A DNA stretch of 64,000 nucleotides from Janthinobacterium sp. GW458P. Lineage in GTDB: Bacteria; Pseudomonadota; Gammaproteobacteria; Burkholderiales; Burkholderiaceae_D. The position numbers and the translations under genes were made by a program. This document shows, one piece after another, positions 50,878 to 58,725 of this stretch. The notes under the pieces are model-generated. The model had not been told where the DNA came from and did not search any database. It was given only the letters and a program-made list of their open reading frames with translations. Every line of letters starts with the position of its first letter. Position 1 is the stretch's first letter. The DNA is taken from the NCBI RefSeq assembly GCF_002127585.1, contig NZ_NEGZ01000001.1, forward strand, positions 310,500 through 374,499, given 5' to 3'.

Positions 50878-50905
50878 GAAAAAAAACGGCGCACAGGGCG
50901 CCGTT
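50878..50905 (-). terminator. Rho-independent terminator for aroG
   Basis: Read on the minus strand, AACGGCGC (50905-50898) and GCGCCGTT (50892-50885) form a stem with a five-base loop, followed by eight T residues. It lies 75 bp beyond the aroG stop and directly after the stop of the convergent NirD-like gene, whose transcript it could also end. Confidence 0.85.
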
Positions 50906-50979
50906 CATTGAGGGGGGCAGGCTAGACGACGCCAGCCAAAACCGCAACTACCGACGCGCAGCAGGTTTTGGCAGGCGTA

Positions 50980-52041
50980 TTACGCCGGGCGGCTTAGCAG
51001 GTGCGCATGCGCATCGCGCAGCATGGTGGCCGTCGTGTCCCAGTCGATGCAGCCGTCCGTGACGGAGCAGCCGTAGGTCAGTTGCGACAGGTCTTGCGGG
51101 ATCTTCTGGTTGCCGCTGACGATGTTCGATTCGATCATCACGCCCACCAGAGAGCGGTTGCCCTGGCGGATCTGGTTGACCACGTCGCCCATCACCAGCG
51201 GCTGCAGTTCCGGCTTTTTATAGCTGTTCGCGTGCGAGCAGTCGACCACCAGGTTGGCTGGCAGCTTGGCCTTGGCCAGCGCCTGTTCGGCGATGGCGAT
51301 CGAGACCGAATCGTAGTTCGGACGGCCGTCGCCGCCGCGCAGCACGACGTGGCCGTAGGCGTTGCCGCGCGTGCGCACGATGGCCACATTGCCTTCGCCG
51401 TTAATGCCCAGGAAGGAGTGCGGGTGCGCCGACGACAAAATCGCGTTGACGGCGATGCTGATGTCGCCGTCGGTGCCGTTCTTGAAGCCGACCGGCGTCG
51501 ACAGGCCCGACGACATTTCGCGGTGCGTCTGCGATTCCGTCGTGCGCGCGCCGATGGCCGTCCAGGCGATCAGATCGCCCAGGTATTGCGGCGAGATGGG
51601 GTCCAGCGCTTCGGTGGCGGTGGGCAGGCCCAGTTCGCACACGTCGAGCAGGAACTGGCGCGCCTTTTCCATGCCTTCGTTGACCTTGAACGAATCGTCC
51701 ATGTACGGGTCGTTGATGTAGCCCTTCCAGCCCGTGGTGGTACGCGGTTTTTCGAAATACACGCGCATCACCAGCAGCATCGTGTCCTTGACTTCCTCTT
51801 GCAGCGCCTTCAGGCGGCGCGCGTAATCGAGGCCGGCGACGGGGTCGTGGATCGAGCATGGCCCGACGACGACGAACAGGCGCTGGTCCTTGCGGTCGAT
51901 GATGTTGCGCAGCGCTTCGCGGCCGCGGCTGACGGTGTCGAAGGCGCTTTCCGACAGCGGCAGTTTGGCGTGCAGTTCGGCTGGCGTCGGCATGGGCGCG
52001 AAGGAGGTGACGTTGATATTTTCGATGTCTGGCGTATTCAT
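50980..52041 (-). CDS. aroG: 3-deoxy-7-phosphoheptulonate synthase, class I (AroG/F/H type)
   Basis: A 353-residue enzyme that condenses phosphoenolpyruvate and erythrose 4-phosphate in the first step of the shikimate pathway. Signatures are VVVGPCSIHDPVAGLDYARRL, MRVYFEKPRTTTGWKGYINDP, ARTTESQTHREMSSGLS and VVDCSHANSYKKPELQ. The ATG at 52041 gives the usual N-terminus. The frame continues upstream without family support. Which of the Phe-, Tyr- or Trp-sensitive types it is cannot be stated with confidence. A good terminator follows. Confidence 0.92.
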   Translation of the reverse strand: MNTPDIENINVTSFAPMPTPAELHAKLPLSESAFDTVSRGREALRNIIDRKDQRLFVVVGPCSIHDPVAGLDYARRLKALQEEVKDTMLLVMRVYFEKPRTTTGWKGYINDPYMDDSFKVNEGMEKARQFLLDVCELGLPTATEALDPISPQYLGDLIAWTAIGARTTESQTHREMSSGLSTPVGFKNGTDGDISIAVNAILSSAHPHSFLGINGEGNVAIVRTRGNAYGHVVLRGGDGRPNYDSVSIAIAEQALAKAKLPANLVVDCSHANSYKKPELQPLVMGDVVNQIRQGNRSLVGVMIESNIVSGNQKIPQDLSQLTYGCSVTDGCIDWDTTATMLRDAHAHLLSRPA

Positions 52042-52191
52042 GATTCTGGCTCGGCTTTCGCTATTGCGTTCTTTAAGAGGCAATAGTGTAGCGGAAATGC
52101 GGCCTGGCGGCGGGGATGGGGCCAAAACGGGAATGCATGAGTTGTTTTTATGGCAGGGCCGGCACGCCGCCGGCCCCTTGCCGCCGGACGC

Positions 52192-52869
52192 TCAGTGGCC
52201 GCCGGCCAGGCTGGTGCCGGCGCTGTAGCGGGCGATGCGCTGGTAGTTGCCGGCCAGCTCGGGCGGCCGGGCCAGGCCGGGATGGCGCCGCACATGCGCG
52301 AGGATGGCCGTTTCATGCTGGCGTATCTGCGCGTCCAGGCAGGCGATTTGCTGGCGCAACAGGGCGTGCAGCGCGTGCTGGCCAGCCCGCAGATAGGCGT
52401 CGAGGCGCGCCGACTCCTGCTTGCGCACGCCTACGATGGCGTGCAGGCGGCGCAGCCACAGGCGCAGTTCCACGTAGGCGGGCGAGGGCGGCGTCCAGCA
52501 AGCGGGGCGTTTGTCCTCGCAGTAATTGGCCAGCACCACGGCGCCGTGCGCCGCGTTCTCGGGCAAGCCTTGGCCGTGCAGATAGCCTGCCAGCTGCGCG
52601 GGCTGGGCATCGCAGACCAGCATGCCCATGTCCGCCAGCGCGCGGGCCGGCGCCTCGCTGTACGGGGCGTCGAGGCGCATGCAGACGCGCAAGCCCATGA
52701 CGGGCACGTCGTTCCTTTGCAGCCAGCTGCGCAGCCAGCGGTAGCCGGCCACGTCGTTTTCCAGCACCTTGCACAGTACGTCGCCGCCCGAGCGCAGCAC
52801 GGCTTTCAGCAGCAGTTTGCCCGTTTCGATGCCGACAAAGGCAGTTTCCTGTTTGATCGCGTGTTCCAT
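52192..52869 (-). CDS. IS110-transposase-derived protein without catalytic residues
   Basis: A 225-residue protein that follows the plan of the IS110 N-terminal RuvC-like (DEDD) domain: TAFVGIETGKLLLKAVLR at the start (GIDVSK in active enzymes), APARALADMGMLVCDAQPAQLAGYL, AAHGAVVLANYCEDKRP, then a long helical part (IVGVRKQESARLDAYLRAGQ). The active-site positions appear changed: D to E in GIE, no Glu in the CMRLDAPYSEA segment, and no KTD..DA motif. The C-terminal serine-containing Transposase_20 domain is missing. Yet the frame is intact and has a strong GGAGGA ribosome site, so it may be domesticated. No inverted repeats were seen around it. Confidence 0.65.
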   Translation of the reverse strand: MEHAIKQETAFVGIETGKLLLKAVLRSGGDVLCKVLENDVAGYRWLRSWLQRNDVPVMGLRVCMRLDAPYSEAPARALADMGMLVCDAQPAQLAGYLHGQGLPENAAHGAVVLANYCEDKRPACWTPPSPAYVELRLWLRRLHAIVGVRKQESARLDAYLRAGQHALHALLRQQIACLDAQIRQHETAILAHVRRHPGLARPPELAGNYQRIARYSAGTSLAGGH

Positions 52870-53027
52870 GATGAGTCCTCCCTGCCATCTTGTACGCTGG
52901 CGCGGCGCCGGCGGATTCAGGTTTTTTCGGGCGGCGGGCGGGCCGCGCATGCGCGTGCCCTGTTGCATCGGCGCCAATCACGGCGCCAGGGTAGCGGCCC
53001 CGCGGAAAATCCGTGTAAGCTGGCGCC

Positions 53028-54020
53028 ATGACGACTGTACCCATCCCCCATACCGACGTGGCCGGCGAGCCATTTCCCGCCGCGCGTTTCATTAAAGAAA
53101 TAGGACGCGGCAAGAACGGCGCGCGCAGCATGACGCGCGATGATGCCCGCGCCCTGTACCGCGCCATGCTCGAGGGCCGCGTGTCGGACCTGGAGCTGGG
53201 CGGCATTTTGTTGTCCATGCGCATCAAGGGTGAGTCCGTGGACGAGATCGCCGGCTTCCTCGACGCTGCCGAGGCCTCGTTCGCGCCGCTGGCCGCGCCG
53301 GCAGGCGCGTTCGCCCCGATCATCATTCCCAGCTACAACGGCGCGCGCAAGATGGCGAATCTGACGGCCCTGCTGGCGCTGCTGCTGGCGCGCGCGGGCG
53401 CACCCGTGCTCGTGCATGGCGTGACCAGCGACCCGGGCCGCATCACGACAGCCGAAGTGCTGGCCGCGCTGGGCGTGCCCGCTTCGCTCGACCATGCGCA
53501 AGCCGAGGCGGCCATGGCGCGCGGCGAAGCGGCCTTCCTGCCGATCGAAGCGCTGGCGCCGCGCATGGCGTATCTGCTGTCGCTGCGGCGCGTGCTGGGC
53601 GTGCGCAATTCCACGCACACGCTGGTGAAAATCATGCAGCCGTTCGCCGGACCCGCCCTGCGCCTGGTGTCGTACACGCACCCCGAATACCTGGAAATGC
53701 TCGGTGAATATTTCCTGAGCGCCTGTGATCCCGCGCGCGGCGACGCTTTCCTGATGCGCGGCACGGAAGGCGAAACGGTGGCCAACGCCAACAAGGCGCA
53801 GCAGATCGACTGGTTTCACGACGGCGAGCGCACGGTATTGGTGGAAAAGCAATTGCTGGTGGAAGAACTGCCGCATTTGCCGGCCGAGCGCGACGCGGCC
53901 ACCACGGCCGCCTGGATCGCCGCCGTGCTGCGCGGCGAGGTGCCCGTGCCGCCGTCGATCGCGGAGCAGGTGGAACAATGCCTGATGGCATCGCGGCAGA
54001 TTGCAGCACGGCCGCGCTAG
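53028..54020 (+). CDS. ybiB: DNA-binding protein YbiB (TrpD2 family)
   Basis: A 330-residue relative of anthranilate phosphoribosyltransferase. It starts with FIKEIGRGKNGARSMTRDDARALYRAML and continues with the helical N-terminal domain LELGGILLSMRIKGESVDEIAGFLDA. The nucleoside-phosphorylase-like domain contains IIIPSYNGARKMANLTALLALLLARAG, where the PRPP-binding glycine motif of TrpD is replaced. E. coli YbiB is reported to bind nucleic acid without sequence specificity and is LexA-regulated. The enzyme function appears lost. It stands alone here. Confidence 0.85.
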   Translation: MTTVPIPHTDVAGEPFPAARFIKEIGRGKNGARSMTRDDARALYRAMLEGRVSDLELGGILLSMRIKGESVDEIAGFLDAAEASFAPLAAPAGAFAPIIIPSYNGARKMANLTALLALLLARAGAPVLVHGVTSDPGRITTAEVLAALGVPASLDHAQAEAAMARGEAAFLPIEALAPRMAYLLSLRRVLGVRNSTHTLVKIMQPFAGPALRLVSYTHPEYLEMLGEYFLSACDPARGDAFLMRGTEGETVANANKAQQIDWFHDGERTVLVEKQLLVEELPHLPAERDAATTAAWIAAVLRGEVPVPPSIAEQVEQCLMASRQIAARPR

Positions 54021-54076
54021 CCGCGCCGCCGCAGTTTACAATGGCGTCTTTGTAATCAGCGGTGACCGGAATTCTT

Positions 54077-55291
54077 ATGGCAAAACAATTTGATGTGGCA
54101 GTGATCGGCGCGGGCGCGGCCGGCATGATGTGTGCGGCTGTTGCCGCCCAGCAAGGCAAGCGCGTGGTATTGATCGATCACGCGGCCAAGCTGGCCGAAA
54201 AGATCCGCATCTCGGGTGGTGGGCGTTGCAACTTTACCAATATCAACGCCACCCCGCAAAATTTCCTCTCGGAAAATCCGCATTTCTGCAAGAGCGCGCT
54301 GTCGCGCTACACGCCGCAGGATTTCCTCGCGCTGGTGAAAAAATACCGGATCGGCTACCACGAAAAGCACAAGGGCCAGCAATTCTGCAATGAATCGGCC
54401 GAGCAGATCATCGACATGCTCAAGGATGAGTGCGCCGCTGGCGGCGTGCATTGGCGCATGCCGTGCAAGATCGACAATGTTGCCCAGCAAGCCGACGGCG
54501 GCTTCGTGCTGCAGACGGACAGCGGCGACATCGAGACGGCCAGCATCGTCATCGCCACGGGCGGCCTGTCGATCCCGAAGATCGGCGCCACCGATTTTGC
54601 CTACCGCATCGCCAAACAATTCGACTTGCAGATGGTCGAGCCGCGTCCGGCCCTGGTGCCGCTGACGTTCGACCCGGCCAGCTGGGCGCCGTTCGCGGAA
54701 TTGTCCGGCATCGCGCTGGAAGTGGACGTGGAGACGGGCAGCCTGAAAGGCCGCAAGGCCACGGGCGCGCGCTTCCGCGAAGACTTGCTGTTCACGCATC
54801 GTGGCCTGTCGGGTCCGGCAATTTTGCAGATTTCCAGCTACTGGCTGCCGGGCGAGCCCATCGTCATCAACCTGCTGCCGGAAGTGGACGTGGCGCAGAC
54901 CTTGATTGAAGGCAAGGGCACGCTGAAGAAGCAGCTGGGCAATATCGTCGCCCAATGGCTGCCGCAGCGCCTGGCCGACTGCCTGCTGGCCACGAACGGC
55001 CTGGCGCCGGACGCGCGCATCGCCGACATGCCCGACGCGCAGCTGCGCAAGCTGGGGCAGGCCATCAATGCCTGGTCCATCGTGCCCAACGGTTCCGAAG
55101 GCTACCGCAAGGCCGAAGTGACGCGCGGCGGCATCGACACGCGCGAGCTGTCGCAGCAGACCATGATGGCCAATAAGGTGCCGGGCCTGTATTTCATCGG
55201 CGAATCGGTGGACGTGACGGGCTGGCTGGGCGGCTACAACTTCCAGTGGGCCTGGGCTTCCGGCGTGGCGGCAGGTATTGCCTTGCAGTAA
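54077..55291 (+). CDS. HI0933-family NAD(P)/FAD-dependent oxidoreductase
   Basis: A 404-residue flavoprotein. It begins with the dinucleotide-binding motif VAVIGAGAAGMMCAAVAAQQG, then EKIRISGGGRCNFTNIN, diagnostic of the HI0933/BaiN family. It ends with the second FAD motif VPGLYFIGESVDVTGWLGGYNFQWAWASG. The substrate is unknown for most of the family. The ATG at 54077 is chosen, and another at 54062 would add five residues. It sits 56 bp after ybiB. The 182 bp downstream carry the rpsU promoter region. Confidence 0.85.
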   Translation: MAKQFDVAVIGAGAAGMMCAAVAAQQGKRVVLIDHAAKLAEKIRISGGGRCNFTNINATPQNFLSENPHFCKSALSRYTPQDFLALVKKYRIGYHEKHKGQQFCNESAEQIIDMLKDECAAGGVHWRMPCKIDNVAQQADGGFVLQTDSGDIETASIVIATGGLSIPKIGATDFAYRIAKQFDLQMVEPRPALVPLTFDPASWAPFAELSGIALEVDVETGSLKGRKATGARFREDLLFTHRGLSGPAILQISSYWLPGEPIVINLLPEVDVAQTLIEGKGTLKKQLGNIVAQWLPQRLADCLLATNGLAPDARIADMPDAQLRKLGQAINAWSIVPNGSEGYRKAEVTRGGIDTRELSQQTMMANKVPGLYFIGESVDVTGWLGGYNFQWAWASGVAAGIALQ

Positions 55292-55473
55292 GCAAGTCTG
55301 TAGGATGGGGTTCTGGCGCCCGGTGCGCCGCCCCCGGTGCGTGGTTTACGCCACATTCCGGCAATGACTGCAGGCTGCATGCCGCACGCAAGTGGGGAGG
55401 GGCTTCCCTTTCGCAATAAAAGCTGCTACTATCTATCTCTTCCTATACACCACCTCAACGGTTTGAATTTTAC

Positions 55474-55686
55474 ATGACCACTATTCGCCTTAAAGAAAAC
55501 GAGCCGTTCGAAGTCGCAATGCGTCGCTTCAAACGCACCATCGAAAAAACGGGTCTGCTGACCGAATTGCGCGCACGCGAATTCTACGAAAAGCCAACAG
55601 CTGAGCGCAAGCGCAAGCTGGCAGCTGCTGTCAAGCGTCATTACAAACGCATCCGCAGCCAACAACTGCCGAAAAAATTATTCTAA
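55474..55686 (+). CDS. rpsU: 30S ribosomal protein bS21
   Basis: A 70-residue basic protein with the complete S21 pattern: [49 protein letters not shown]. It joins the 30S platform near the anti-Shine-Dalgarno helix. The ATG is not preceded by a purine-rich Shine-Dalgarno site (AACGGTTTGAATTTTAC), which is notable for a highly expressed gene. A possible promoter is TTCCCT and TACTAT with a 17-bp spacer about 50 bp upstream. It begins the rpsU-yqeY-dnaG-rpoD block. Confidence 0.93.
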   Translation: MTTIRLKENEPFEVAMRRFKRTIEKTGLLTELRAREFYEKPTAERKRKLAAAVKRHYKRIRSQQLPKKLF

Positions 55687-55704
55687 GACTGTTCAGTCAG
55701 AACC

Positions 55705-55747
55705 AACCCGGGTAGTTCGGCGCATTGTACGCCACGGGTTTTGTTTT
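55705..55747 (+). terminator. Probable terminator behind rpsU
   Basis: AACCCG (55705-55710) pairs with CGGGTT (55735-55740), with an inner GGCG/CGCC stem, and is followed by TTTTGTTTT. It would let most rpsU transcripts stop before yqeY-dnaG, as the attenuating terminator does in the E. coli operon. Confidence 0.65.
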
Positions 55748-55782
55748 GATTCGCCTGGAGTGATACTTCAGATGAGTCGCAT

Positions 55783-55811
55783 ACCCGCTCCGGTTCGCCG
55801 CAGCGGGTTTT
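55783..55811 (+). terminator. Second terminator-like hairpin before yqeY
   Basis: ACCCGCT (55783-55789) pairs with AGCGGGT (55802-55808) and is followed by TTT, CGC, then TTTT. It lies 72 bp before the yqeY start and could attenuate read-through from rpsU. Confidence 0.5.
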
Positions 55812-55882
55812 CGCTTTTGTGGCCCTTACTTGTTTCTGGCCGCGCACGAGCACCGTTCCCATACTGACCAACGAGGATTGCC

Positions 55883-56335
55883 ATGAGCTTGAAAGAACAA
55901 ATTACCGAAGACATGAAAAACGCCATGCGCGCCAAGGAAGCGGGCAAGCTGGGCACGATTCGCCTGTTGCTGGCGGAAATCAAGCGCAAGGAAGTCGACG
56001 AGCGCATCGAATTGACGGACGCCCACGTGACGGCCATCGTGGAAAAGATGATCAAGCAGCGCAAGGATTCGATCACCCAGTTCGAAGCCGGTGGCCGCGC
56101 CGACCTGGCCGACATCGAAAAAGCCGAACTGGTGCATTTGATCGGCTACATGCCTGCCGGCCTGTCGGACGAGGAAGTGGCGGCCGAGGTGGCTGCCGCC
56201 GTGGCCGCCTCGGGCGCCGCCGGTCCGCAAGACATGGGCAAGGTCATGGCCATCGTCAAGCCGAAGCTGGCCGGCCGCGCCGACATGACGGTGGTGTCCG
56301 CCCTGGTCAAGAAGGCCTTGACGCCGGCAGCCTAA
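55883..56335 (+). CDS. yqeY: GatB/YqeY domain protein
   Basis: A 150-residue protein matching the YqeY family: SLKEQITEDMKNAMRAKEAGKLGTIRLLLAEIKRKEVDER at the N-terminus and PQDMGKVMAIVKPKLAGRADM at the C-terminus. The C-terminal domain is shared with GatB and can contact tRNA, but no amidotransferase core is present and the function is not established. Location between rpsU and dnaG is common in betaproteobacteria. GAGGA lies upstream of the ATG. Confidence 0.9.
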   Translation: MSLKEQITEDMKNAMRAKEAGKLGTIRLLLAEIKRKEVDERIELTDAHVTAIVEKMIKQRKDSITQFEAGGRADLADIEKAELVHLIGYMPAGLSDEEVAAEVAAAVAASGAAGPQDMGKVMAIVKPKLAGRADMTVVSALVKKALTPAA

Positions 56336-56354
56336 GCCTCATATGCAGTGTATT

Positions 56355-56378
56355 GGCTGCCGGCCCAGGTCGGCAGCC
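56355..56378 (+). other. Perfect hairpin between yqeY and dnaG
   Basis: GGCTGCCG (56355-56362) and CGGCAGCC (56371-56378) form a perfect 8-bp stem with an 8-base loop, without a T-run. It may be an mRNA-stabilising or processing structure ahead of dnaG. TATAGT (56430-56435) and TATAAC (56442-56447) further on could be -10 elements but lack good -35 partners. Confidence 0.4.
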
Positions 56379-56464
56379 GCTCAATCGCCCACACGTTGAC
56401 CTGGCTCAACCTCCGGCCACGTGCGGTAGTATAGTCTGACCTATAACAAGACCCGCCCTCGCCA

Positions 56465-58261
56465 GTGATACCTCAATCCTTCATTTCTGATTTGCTCAAC
56501 CGCGTCGATATCGTCGATGTCGTGGGCCGCTATGTGCAGCTGAAAAAAGGCGGCGCCAATTTCATGGGCTTGTGCCCGTTCCACAGTGAAAAGTCGCCCA
56601 GCTTTACCGTCAGCCCCACCAAGCAGTTCTATCACTGCTTCGGCTGCGGCGCGCATGGCACCTCGATCGGCTTCCTGATCGAGTACTCGGGCATGGGCTT
56701 TGTCGACGCCGTCAAGGACCTGGCGCAGAACGTGGGCATGGTCGTGCCGGAAGCGGACGACAAGATCCCGCCGGCCCAGCGCGCGCAGATCCAGGCGCAG
56801 AGCCTGGCCCTGTCCGACGCCATGACGCAGGCCTGCGATTATTACCGCGGGCAATTGCGCCACGCGCCGGAAGCCATCGCCTACCTTAAAAACCGGGGCT
56901 TGACGGGCGAAGTGGCCGCGCGCTTCGGCATGGGTTTCGCGCCCGGCGGCTGGGACAACCTGCGCTCCGTTTTTCCCGACTACGACGTGGTGGCCCTGGC
57001 CGAAGCCGGTCTCGTGATCGACAAGGTCGATGAAGAAGGCAATAACCGCAAGCGCTATGACCGTTTCCGCGAACGCATCATGTTTCCGATTCGCAATACC
57101 AAGGGCCAGGTCATCGCCTTTGGCGGCCGCGTGCTCGACCATGGCGAACCGAAATACCTGAACTCGCCGGAAACCCCCTTGTTTTCCAAGGGTTTCGAAC
57201 TATATGGGCTGTTCGAGGCGCGCCAGGCCATCCGCGACGCCGGCTACGTGCTGGTGACGGAGGGGTATATGGACGTGGTGGCGCTGGCGCAGATGGGTTT
57301 CCCGCAAGCCGTGGCGACCCTGGGCACGGCGTGCACGCCCACCCATGTGCAAAAACTGCTGCGCCAGACCGATAACGTGATTTTCAGCTTCGACGGCGAC
57401 AAGGCCGGCCGCCGCGCCGCCCGCCGCGCGCTGGAAGCGAGCCTGGCCCATGTGTCGGACAATAAAACGATCAAATTCCTGTTCCTGCCCTCGGAACACG
57501 ATCCGGACAGCTATATCCGCGCATTCGGCGCCGAGGGTTTTGAGCAGCAGGTGCATGAAGCCATGCCGCTGTCGCAGTTCCTGCTGAAAGAAGTGTCGGG
57601 CGAGCATGATCTGTCGGAGCCGGAAGGGCGCGCCCGCGTGCAGTTCGACGCCAAGCCCCTGCTGCAGCTGATGGCGCCGTCGTCCCTGCGCCTGCAGATC
57701 GTGCGCGGGCTGGCGCAGCTGACGCAGTCGACGCCGGCCGAGATCGAAGCCCTGTTCGAGCTGGCGAAACCCGTTGCCGTGGCGCACCGCGCGCCGCCGA
57801 AATCAGGCCGCCCCGTACCCGTGGGACTGGAATTGAAGATCATGCGCATGCTGGTGGCGCATCCGCCGCTGACCTTGCAGATCGACGAGGCCGCGCTGAC
57901 CGCCTTCCAGCACCTGGGGCCCGACGCGGCGCACAGCCTGGGGCAGCTGGTGGCCGTGGGCCAGGCGCTGGGCGAGCACGGCAGTTTTGCCGCGCTGGCG
58001 CAGCAGTTGAAGGAACTGGGCAGCGAGTACGACGAGATCATCGGCGAGATCGCGGCCGGTACGGAATCCGATTACGACAGCGAATTGTCGTGGCTGGTGA
58101 GCACCATCCGCGAGATCAAATTGAATGCCTTGAAGGCGGAATTGCAGCAATTGTTTGCGTCGGGTTTGCCATCGGAGAAAATTGGTGTACGCTACCGCGA
58201 AATCATGCAGGAGCAGGGGGAGCTGGAGCGCCAGCGCGATGCCGAGTTGGTGAATCGCTAA
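56465..58261 (+). CDS. dnaG: DNA primase
   Basis: A 598-residue primase. The zinc domain has CPFHSEKSPSF and CFGCGAHG (CHCC ligands, about 37-65). The RNA-polymerase core follows with GFGFAPGGW-like MGFAPGGWDNL and IAFGGRVLD. The TOPRIM acidic residues are in TEGYMDVVALAQMG and FSFDGDKAGRRAA. The C-terminal helicase-binding domain (from about 450) is less conserved. The start is GTG at 56465, without a clear Shine-Dalgarno site, which is common for dnaG and keeps expression low. The next in-frame methionine would remove part of the zinc domain. Confidence 0.93.
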   Translation: MIPQSFISDLLNRVDIVDVVGRYVQLKKGGANFMGLCPFHSEKSPSFTVSPTKQFYHCFGCGAHGTSIGFLIEYSGMGFVDAVKDLAQNVGMVVPEADDKIPPAQRAQIQAQSLALSDAMTQACDYYRGQLRHAPEAIAYLKNRGLTGEVAARFGMGFAPGGWDNLRSVFPDYDVVALAEAGLVIDKVDEEGNNRKRYDRFRERIMFPIRNTKGQVIAFGGRVLDHGEPKYLNSPETPLFSKGFELYGLFEARQAIRDAGYVLVTEGYMDVVALAQMGFPQAVATLGTACTPTHVQKLLRQTDNVIFSFDGDKAGRRAARRALEASLAHVSDNKTIKFLFLPSEHDPDSYIRAFGAEGFEQQVHEAMPLSQFLLKEVSGEHDLSEPEGRARVQFDAKPLLQLMAPSSLRLQIVRGLAQLTQSTPAEIEALFELAKPVAVAHRAPPKSGRPVPVGLELKIMRMLVAHPPLTLQIDEAALTAFQHLGPDAAHSLGQLVAVGQALGEHGSFAALAQQLKELGSEYDEIIGEIAAGTESDYDSELSWLVSTIREIKLNALKAELQQLFASGLPSEKIGVRYREIMQEQGELERQRDAELVNR

Positions 58262-58286
58262 TCTTGCCCTGATGGTATGGCGCGCA

Positions 58287-58315
58287 CTGGAAAAACATTT
58301 TTCGCGTGCTATAAT
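58287..58315 (+). promoter_or_regulatory. Extended -10 promoter for rpoD
   Basis: TGCTATAAT (58307-58315) is an ideal extended -10. The -35 region is weak (CTGGAA 58287-58292, 17-bp spacer), as usual for extended -10 promoters. Initiation near 58322 would leave a leader of about 400 nt before rpoD. Confidence 0.65.
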
Positions 58316-58725
58316 TAAATGCTAAGTATTGTGTGCTTTGGCAAGCTAGTTCTGTTTCGTAAATAGTATTTGTTTTCAGTAAGTTAGGCTCTTGATCGGC
58401 GCGGTGGATCGTGTCGGCAGCCAGGGCCAACTGGCGTTTTCGGCGTTGCGGGCAAGGCTCGCAGGCGCTGGCAAGCCGCGCCAGGCTCTCGCTCCCAACG
58501 CGGTCGATGCAGGAATTTTTGCCGAGGCGGCTGGCAACAGCCGGTGGACAGGAATTGCTGCGCTTCCCGCGGATCGTGGCCGATGAGGTGTAAGTAACGT
58601 AACAGTGTCGAACCTGAGTTGTCGGCAGGTTCGGAGATGGTGGTTCCCGCAGGTAGACAGGGAACTGGCAGCAAACTTTATCCTAATCCACCGTAAAGCA
58701 AGTCGTTGTGTAATCGAAAGCGCCT
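58316..58725 (+). other. Long structured leader of rpoD
   Basis: About 400 bp without a convincing gene. Two clear hairpins lie near the 3' end: CGAACCTG/CAGGTTCG (58609-58633) and GTTCCC/GGGAAC (58643-58665). Short frames in this stretch have no family character. It may hold further promoters (heat-shock or stationary phase) or RNA control of sigma-70 synthesis. No known riboswitch was recognised. Confidence 0.45.
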
